This document shows positions 6,045 to 10,608 of a stretch of DNA of 10,608 bases, one piece after another (the stretch's first letter is position 1; every line of letters begins with the position of its first letter). The notes beneath the pieces are model-generated. The model saw only the letters and a program-made list of their open reading frames with translations. It did no database searches and was not told the DNA's origin. The position numbers and the translations under genes are program-made. Origin of the DNA: an uncultured Odoribacter sp. (GTDB taxonomy: Bacteria; Bacteroidota; Bacteroidia; Bacteroidales; Marinifilaceae); assembly GCA_900548135.1 (NCBI GenBank), contig URJC01000061.1, forward strand, positions 1 to 10,608. Direction: 5' to 3'.

Positions 6045-7427
6045 ATGACACTTATCAAATCTATTTCCGGAATCCGCGGAACGGTTGGGGGACAACCAGG
6101 AGATAATCTGACTCCGCTGGATATTGTAAAATTTGTTTCAGCTTATGCGACTTGGCTGAAAATAGGCGCAGGAAAAAAGAAAGCCCGTATTGTTTTGGGG
6201 CGCGATGCCCGTATTTCGGGTGATATGTATGCAAAGTTGGTTTCTGCAACTTTAGTCGGATTAGGTCATGATGTAATCAATATAGGAATGGCAACCACTC
6301 CGACTACTGAGATTGCTGTTACTGCGGAAAAGGCTGATGGAGGTATTATTTTGACTGCCAGCCATAATCCCAAACAATGGAATGCTCTGAAGTTATTGAA
6401 TGCAGATGGTGAATTTTTATCAGCAAATGATGGTGCTCAGGTACTGGAATTAGCAGCCAAGGAGGATTTTGAATATGCAGAGGTGGATGATTTAGGAGAG
6501 ATTGTGGAAAAAGATTATACTCAATATCATATTGATGAAGTGTTGGGATTGAAATTGGTGAATCGGGAAGCTATTGCGAAAGCTAATCTGAAGGTGGTTG
6601 TAGATGCAGTGAATTCTATTGGTGGAGTTGTGATTCCTGGTTTGTTGAAGGCGTTGGGAGTAAAAGACGTGATTGAATTAAATTGTGAACCTACCGGATA
6701 TTTTGCTCATAATCCGGAGCCTATTCCTGAGAATTTGACTCAGATTGCTGCAAAAATGAAAGAATGTAAGGCTGATCTCGGGATTGTTGTGGATCCTGAT
6801 GTTGACCGTTTGGCATTGATTTCTGAGACAGGAGAGATGTTTGGGGAAGAATATACCTTGGTTGCTGTTGCTGATTATGTGTTGAAACATACGCCTGGAA
6901 ATACAGTTTCTAACTTGTCTTCTTCACGTGCTTTGAAAGATGTAACCGAAGCTTACGGACAGCAATACAATGCTGGTGCTGTTGGAGAGGTCAATGTGGT
7001 TGCTAAAATGAAAGCTACACGGGCTGTCATCGGAGGCGAGGGAAATGGTGGGGTAATCTATCCGGAAAGTCACTATGGACGTGATGCTTTGGTAGGAGTT
7101 GGATTATTCCTTTCCCATTATGTGGCAGAAGGTAAAAAGATGACTGAATTGAAAAAGACATATCCTCAATATTTTATTTCAAAGAATAAGATTACTTTGT
7201 CTCCTGAAATGGATGTGGATAAGATTCTGGAGGGCTTGAAGAAAAAATATGCCAATGAAAAAGTTACAGATATTGATGGTGTGAAGATTGATTTTGCGCA
7301 TGGGTGGGTACATTTGCGTAAATCAAATACTGAACCGATTATCCGGATCTACTCTGAAGCTAAGGATGAAGCTGCTGCAAACCAATTGGCAGAGGAAGTG
7401 ATTGCTACTGCAAAATCGTTATTCTGA
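6045..7427 (+). CDS. glmM: Phosphoglucosamine mutase (alpha-D-phosphohexomutase family)
   Basis: A 460-residue cytosolic enzyme, the usual length for the family. It interconverts glucosamine-6-phosphate and glucosamine-1-phosphate on the way to UDP-GlcNAc for peptidoglycan and lipid A. All four family signatures are present: the phosphoserine loop TASHNP (catalytic Ser106, residues 104-109), the Mg-binding DPDVDR (250-255), the sugar-binding GEGNGG (331-336), and the phosphate-binding RKSNTEP with Arg434 nearby (425-434). The N-terminal SISGIRGT (6-13) is also typical. I chose the ATG at 6045 because homologs begin 'MtLIKSISGIRGT'. The frame is open further upstream to GTG codons at 5988 and 5997, but that stretch is unlike the family and lies at or before the probable transcription start. 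Phosphomannomutase or phosphoglucomutase activity cannot be ruled out from motifs alone. Terminators flank the gene, so it is probably transcribed alone. Confidence 0.88.
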   Translation: MTLIKSISGIRGTVGGQPGDNLTPLDIVKFVSAYATWLKIGAGKKKARIVLGRDARISGDMYAKLVSATLVGLGHDVINIGMATTPTTEIAVTAEKADGGIILTASHNPKQWNALKLLNADGEFLSANDGAQVLELAAKEDFEYAEVDDLGEIVEKDYTQYHIDEVLGLKLVNREAIAKANLKVVVDAVNSIGGVVIPGLLKALGVKDVIELNCEPTGYFAHNPEPIPENLTQIAAKMKECKADLGIVVDPDVDRLALISETGEMFGEEYTLVAVADYVLKHTPGNTVSNLSSSRALKDVTEAYGQQYNAGAVGEVNVVAKMKATRAVIGGEGNGGVIYPESHYGRDALVGVGLFLSHYVAEGKKMTELKKTYPQYFISKNKITLSPEMDVDKILEGLKKKYANEKVTDIDGVKIDFAHGWVHLRKSNTEPIIRIYSEAKDEAAANQLAEEVIATAKSLF

Positions 7428-7471
7428 TCTATTTAGGAATTGGTTTCAGTATCATTATGGATAAAATAAAG

Positions 7472-7512
7472 AAACCGATGGAACCTATCGTTGGTTCCAT
7501 CGGTTTTGTTTT
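7472..7512. terminator. Terminator between convergent glmM and methyltransferase genes
   Basis: A perfect 14-bp stem, AAACCGATGGAACC (7472-7485) with GGTTCCATCGGTTT (7493-7506), has a 7-nt loop. On the + strand it is followed by TGTTTT. On the minus strand it is followed by CTTTATTTTA, a weaker T tract. It probably ends glmM and may also end the opposing gene. Confidence 0.8.
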
Positions 7513-7568
7513 GAATGTTGTATTATGAAAATTCCTGTTGTGGGTCAGTAGCCATGGGCTTTGACGGT

Positions 7569-8762
7569 TTATTCTACATATAAAACCAAACCTTTCAGGT
7601 ATTCGCCTTCGGGATGGTAAATACTTATCGGATGGTCTGCTGGCTGCGTCAATTGATGAAGTATGCGTACTTTGCGGCCTGTATTGGCAGCGGCTGTAAA
7701 AACAGTTTGCCGGAAAAGTTCTCTGGTCATAACTTGTGAACAAGAAAATGTGAAGATAATGCCTCCCGGTTTTATGATTTCAATACCTTTACGGTTGAGT
7801 TTTTTATAACCTTGAATAGCATTGTTGAGGACGTTTTGATGCTTGGCAAAAGCTGGAGGGTCCAGAATGATTAAATCGTATTTGTTGTACGAATTTTCCA
7901 AAAATTTGAAAGCTTCTTCTGCAAAAGCTTCGTGTCGTGGATCTCCCGGAAAATTCAACTCTACATTTTGATTGGCTAGTTCTATTGCCCTTGCAGATAC
8001 GTCTACGGAATGGACCAGTTTAGCCCCTCCTCGCATAGCATAGAAGGAGAAACCTCCCGTGTAGCAGAACATGTTTAGTACAGTTTTATCCTGGGCATAT
8101 TTTTCAAGTAGACGACGGTTTTCCCGTTGGTCAATAAAAAATCCTGTTTTCTGTCCTTCCAGCCAGTCAACATTAAATTTCAAACCATTTTCAAGGGCAA
8201 TGAAATTTTCAGCTTTCCCATAGAGATATCCATTTTGAGGATTTATAGTTGCCTTATAAGGAAGGGTGGATTCCGATTTGTCATATATGGCTGTGATTTT
8301 ATCCCCCAGGACATCTAATAATGCTTTTGTGATATTTTCTCTTTCCAGGTACATACCAACAGAATGGAATTGTACGACAGCGACTCCTGCATAATAATCT
8401 ACAATCAGGCCTGGTAAATGATCTCCTTCCCCGTGAATTAACCGGTATACATTATTGGTTGGGGAATCCGTAAGGCCGGTTGCTTTGCGGAGTTGCCAGG
8501 CATTGACTATTCGTTGTTTCCAAAAATTATAATCTATGGGTTCTTCTTTAAAAGTTAGGATCCTGACTGCAATGGAGCCAATCTGACAGTGTCCTGTTGC
8601 TAAGTATTGATTATCTGAATTATAAACCTTAACCAGATTACCTTCTTGTAAATCGCCTTCTCCTTTGGCTATAGCTCCTGAAAAAATCCAGGGATGATAA
8701 CGGAATACTGATCGGTCTTTACCTGGTTTCAATATGATTTTGTTTTGTTCTGGATGTCCCAT
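7569..8762 (-). CDS. rlmI: RlmI-like class I SAM-dependent rRNA methyltransferase
   Basis: A 397-residue protein, almost the length of E. coli RlmI, which makes 5-methylcytosine at position 1962 of 23S rRNA. The N-terminal part (about 8-80) is a PUA-type RNA-binding domain, with LKPGKDRSVFRYHPWIFSGAI and EGNLVKVYN. The middle contains QKTGFFIDQRENR (204-216). The Rossmann part has the SAM-binding NMFCYTGGFS (230-239), the acidic DVS (254-256), DPPAF (301-305), and SCS (340-342), whose cysteine is the likely catalytic residue. The frame is open to a TTG at 8828, but I place the start at the ATG at 8760-8762. The family begins just before the PUA domain, and a TAnnTTTG promoter element overlaps the TTG. 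The gene converges on glmM and diverges from pgl. The exact target base is inferred from family membership. Confidence 0.88.
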   Translation of the reverse strand: MGHPEQNKIILKPGKDRSVFRYHPWIFSGAIAKGEGDLQEGNLVKVYNSDNQYLATGHCQIGSIAVRILTFKEEPIDYNFWKQRIVNAWQLRKATGLTDSPTNNVYRLIHGEGDHLPGLIVDYYAGVAVVQFHSVGMYLERENITKALLDVLGDKITAIYDKSESTLPYKATINPQNGYLYGKAENFIALENGLKFNVDWLEGQKTGFFIDQRENRRLLEKYAQDKTVLNMFCYTGGFSFYAMRGGAKLVHSVDVSARAIELANQNVELNFPGDPRHEAFAEEAFKFLENSYNKYDLIILDPPAFAKHQNVLNNAIQGYKKLNRKGIEIIKPGGIIFTFSCSQVMTRELFRQTVFTAAANTGRKVRILHQLTQPADHPISIYHPEGEYLKGLVLYVE

Positions 8763-8825
8763 TTGAATTGTATTTATCGGAGCGTGTATTTTAACACTAT
8801 GATTTCGAAGAAAATTTATACTTTG

Positions 8826-8833
8826 CAAAAGTA
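8826..8833 (-). promoter_or_regulatory. Promoter -7 element for the rlmI-like gene
   Basis: Read on the minus strand, this is TACTTTTG, fitting TAnnTTTG. No good TTTG lies 19-21 bp upstream. Transcription would begin near 8820, about 58 nt before the chosen ATG at 8762 and just past the alternative TTG at 8828. Confidence 0.45.
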
Positions 8834-8929
8834 ATTAAAAAAACAAAAACATTCCTGTATTTATTACGTAGTAATTTTTATATTTCCCGGTTTGAAAATT
8901 GGAATATTTGTTAAGAAATAGTAAATTGC

Positions 8930-9670
8930 ATGGATTTAAATCCAAAATTCCAGGATATGAAACTAAAAGTTTATAGTTCAGGAGAGGACGCATTAAGAGC
9001 TGTTACTGAACAATTGATAGAGCTGATGAAACAGCGTCGTGACCCTTTTCATTTAGCATTGTCAGGGGCCGGGACTGCACAAAAGATGTTCCGGATATGG
9101 GTGGAAGAATTCCGGAATGGAATAAACTGGGAACAATTACGGTTTTATTGGGTGGATGAGCGTTGCGTAGACCCTCAGGATGACGAAAGTAACTATAAGC
9201 ATGCTTACGAATCTTTATTTCAGCCCTTAGATATTCCTGTTTCTCATGTTCATCGTATCCATGGAGAAAGAGACCCGGAAGTAGAAGCTGAGCATTATTC
9301 AGAAATGGTAAAATGGGAATTACCGGGTTATTCTTGTTTGCCCCGTTTTAATTGTGTAATTTTAGGTATAGGTGAAGATGGACATACGGCTTCTATTTTT
9401 CCACAAAATAAGAATCTATTGACAGATGAACATTGCTATGTGGTTTCGGAACATCCGCAAAGCGGACAAAAAAGAATTACAATGACCGGGACTTTAATTT
9501 TGAATAGTAAAATGATACTGATACCTGTTATTGGAACTGATAAAACCAATATTTTGCGGAAAGTGATTAATGTTTCTCAAACCGATGCTTTTCTTTTACC
9601 GGCCTCTTATATTATTTCACACGCTCCGGAAGCTATTATATATACAGATTCACAAATTAGTGTAGAATAA
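8930..9670 (+). CDS. pgl: 6-phosphogluconolactonase
   Basis: A 246-residue cytosolic enzyme of the SugarP isomerase-like (NagB/DevB) fold. It hydrolyses 6-phosphogluconolactone in the oxidative pentose phosphate pathway. Visible motifs are LSGAGT at 44-49 (sugar-phosphate loop, where many relatives have LSGGST), FYWVDERCV at 72-80 followed by SNY at 87-89, GIGEDGHTASIFP at 146-158 with the catalytic-region His152, and KRITMTG at 181-187. The GEDGHTASIFP form separates it from glucosamine-6-phosphate deaminases. The start at 8930 gives the usual length; Met10 (8957) is an alternative closer to the conserved fold. No zwf or gnd is next to it in this window, although these often cluster with pgl in Bacteroidota, so here it seems to be a single gene. 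Confidence 0.93.
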   Translation: MDLNPKFQDMKLKVYSSGEDALRAVTEQLIELMKQRRDPFHLALSGAGTAQKMFRIWVEEFRNGINWEQLRFYWVDERCVDPQDDESNYKHAYESLFQPLDIPVSHVHRIHGERDPEVEAEHYSEMVKWELPGYSCLPRFNCVILGIGEDGHTASIFPQNKNLLTDEHCYVVSEHPQSGQKRITMTGTLILNSKMILIPVIGTDKTNILRKVINVSQTDAFLLPASYIISHAPEAIIYTDSQISVE

Positions 9671-9682
9671 TAATCCTTTTAG

Positions 9683-9819
9683 AGCATTTTGTATTCGCTG
9701 TTTTAAATAGAGTCCGGGTCAGGATACTGATTTGTCTAAGATTATGATATCTTCAGTACGATAGCCTATCGTGTGTATTTATCTGCCCGGATTTGAAATT
9801 AAGCCGAATACAAAATGCT
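9683..9819. repeat. 137-bp imperfect inverted-repeat element
   Basis: Two arms, 9683-9718 and 9786-9819, are imperfect inverted copies. The outer 15 bp are perfect (AGCATTTTGTATTCG at 9683-9697 against CGAATACAAAATGCT at 9805-9819), and so are the inner 6 bp (TCCGGG at 9713-9718 against CCCGGA at 9786-9791). The 67-bp centre holds smaller pairings: TACTGA/TCAGTA (9725-9730 with 9753-9758) and CGATAG-C-CTATCG (9759-9771). It fills the gap between the convergent 3' ends of pgl and the HTH gene. TTTTTT follows on the + side, so it may end pgl transcripts, but its size and branching are unusual for a terminator. A MITE-like or REP-like repeat or a structured RNA are alternatives; I see no clear target-site duplication. 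Confidence 0.7.
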
Positions 9820-9826
9820 GCATTTT

Positions 9827-10072
9827 TTAACATTGAAGAATTTCTTTTGCTTTTTCCAGGATTGTGGTGTCATCCAGTTTTACAATACCACCGTCCGGAC
9901 CTTGTTCGATATGTAAACCGACAGCTTTGCCCTCATCATAATGATCGGCTCCGAAATAATTACGGACTGTTTCTTCGTCAATCCCCAGTTCAGTAGCTAT
10001 TCTTTGCATACTTCCTGAGGGCAACATGTCTTTGATTTTTCTCAACTCGTTGAAAGTAATCATTGTAGTCAT
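9827..10072 (-). CDS. Small helix-turn-helix protein, conserved in Bacteroidota
   Basis: An 81-residue protein with a predicted HTH at about residues 17-41 (LPSGSMQRIATELGIDEETV, then RNYFG), reading as helix, turn, and recognition helix with the SxxxV-type spacing of DNA-binding domains. The C-terminal half carries a Gly-rich HIEQGPDGGIVKLDDTT segment and ends in a short charged helix. From memory, close homologs of the same length occur in many Bacteroidales and are annotated only as DNA-binding proteins; their targets are not known to me. The start ATG at 10072 is followed by another Met at residue 4, so either could be used. The gene is divergent from the DEAD-box helicase gene, sharing a 225-bp AT-rich intergenic region, and converges on pgl across the inverted-repeat element. 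A regulatory role is inference. Confidence 0.85.
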   Translation of the reverse strand: MTTMITFNELRKIKDMLPSGSMQRIATELGIDEETVRNYFGADHYDEGKAVGLHIEQGPDGGIVKLDDTTILEKAKEILQC

Positions 10073-10254
10073 ATCTCAAAAGTTTTATGGTTATTCGTTG
10101 GAATAAATATAGAGTTAAATTTTTTAATAAACAAATAAAACGTTTGCGGAATCGTACTTAAAATAATTAATAATATATATTATTTATGTAATCATTTGAT
10201 TTATAGTTGATTAACTCTTTTGAGAAATAATTTTTATACAGGGATTCTTTTTTG

Positions 10255-10262
10255 TACTTTTG
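10255..10262 (+). promoter_or_regulatory. Promoter -7 element for the DEAD-box helicase gene
   Basis: TACTTTTG fits TAnnTTTG and lies 35 bp before the ATG at 10298, so the leader would be about 28 nt. The expected -33 position holds a T-rich run rather than TTTG, so the match is partial. Confidence 0.45.
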
Positions 10263-10297
10263 TCTTCCCGGATGGGGTAATCTATAAGTTGATTTAT

Positions 10298-10608
10298 ATG
10301 GAATTCAAGGATTTAAATATCAGTAAGCAGATATTGATGGCTCTGGAGGAAGCCGGCTTTGAACAGCCAACGCCTATACAGAAAGAAGCTTTTTCAGTGA
10401 TTCGTTCTGGTAAAGATATGGTAGGTATTGCTCAGACAGGAACAGGAAAAACCTTAGCCTATTTAATTCCGATTTTAATGAAGCTTCATTATGCACAAGG
10501 GACTAATCCTCGTGCCCTCGTTGTGGTTCCGACCCGGGAGTTGGTGGTTCAGGTATGTGAGAGTGTGGAGTTGCTGACAGAGTTTATGGATATCCGCTGT
10601 GTGGGTGT
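10298..10608 (+). CDS. DEAD-box ATP-dependent RNA helicase, N-terminal part
   Basis: The first 103 residues of a DEAD-box RNA helicase; the rest runs off the right edge. Seen in order are the upstream aromatic and Q motif (Phe3; GFEQPTPIQ at 20-28), Walker A AQTGTGKT (45-52), and motif Ia PTREL (78-82). The DEAD motif itself and the second RecA domain lie outside the window. The layout is like the RhlE group, which acts in ribosome assembly and RNA turnover, but subgroup assignment needs the C-terminal tail. The start ATG at 10298 is placed by the family-typical 'MeFkdLnis..il.aLeeaGF' opening and lies a short distance after a promoter-like element. Confidence 0.95.
   Translation, partial: MEFKDLNISKQILMALEEAGFEQPTPIQKEAFSVIRSGKDMVGIAQTGTGKTLAYLIPILMKLHYAQGTNPRALVVVPTRELVVQVCESVELLTEFMDIRCVG

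Noticed and set aside
7429..7743. A 104-residue minus-strand frame over the terminator and the 3' end of the rlmI-like gene
   Set aside because: It overlaps the well-supported gene in another frame and reads through the terminator hairpin.
8763..8828. TTG start at 8828 for the rlmI-like gene
   Set aside because: It lies inside a TAnnTTTG promoter element and adds 22 residues upstream of the PUA domain that the family lacks.
1..10608. CRISPR arrays, insertion sequences, prophage or defence genes
   Set aside because: No regularly spaced direct repeats, transposase motifs, integrase or nuclease genes were seen on either strand.

Overview
The window looks like a chromosomal segment of a gut-type member of the Bacteroidota, probably Bacteroidales. 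The evidence is AT-rich intergenic DNA, gene starts without Shine-Dalgarno sequences, several sites fitting the Bacteroidota promoter consensus (TTTG, about 19-21 bp, TAnnTTTG), and protein families typical of that phylum: an M60 metallopeptidase, a phosphoesterase fused to a PQQ-like propeller, and an 81-residue HTH protein. Placement near Odoribacter is an impression from memory, not shown by the sequence.

Layout. Positions 1-329 hold the 3' part of a Nudix hydrolase gene. Positions 437-4956 hold two large genes for secreted proteins, both on the + strand: an M60-family zinc metallopeptidase and a metallophosphoesterase carrying a C-terminal beta-propeller. The 371 bp between them holds a weak terminator, a possible frameshifted gene remnant and a good promoter match. 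Next come a bidirectional terminator and a tRNA-Asp(GTC) gene on the minus strand with its own promoter. The rest is mostly housekeeping: gcvH (glycine cleavage H protein), a glmM-type phosphoglucosamine mutase, a convergent RlmI-like rRNA methyltransferase, a divergent 6-phosphogluconolactonase, a small minus-strand HTH protein, and the start of a DEAD-box RNA helicase cut by the window edge.

How the parts relate. Most genes appear to be separate transcription units, each with its own promoter candidate or terminator, so no long operon is evident. The M60 peptidase and the phosphoesterase could both act on exported or host-derived substrates. They have separate signals, however, and a joint pathway is inference only. 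The housekeeping genes serve unrelated pathways: glycine cleavage, amino-sugar synthesis for the cell wall, rRNA modification, the pentose phosphate pathway and RNA remodelling.

I found no convincing new multi-gene system. The items most worth a second look are the 137-bp imperfect inverted-repeat element between pgl and the HTH gene, and the possible decayed gene at 2223-2536.
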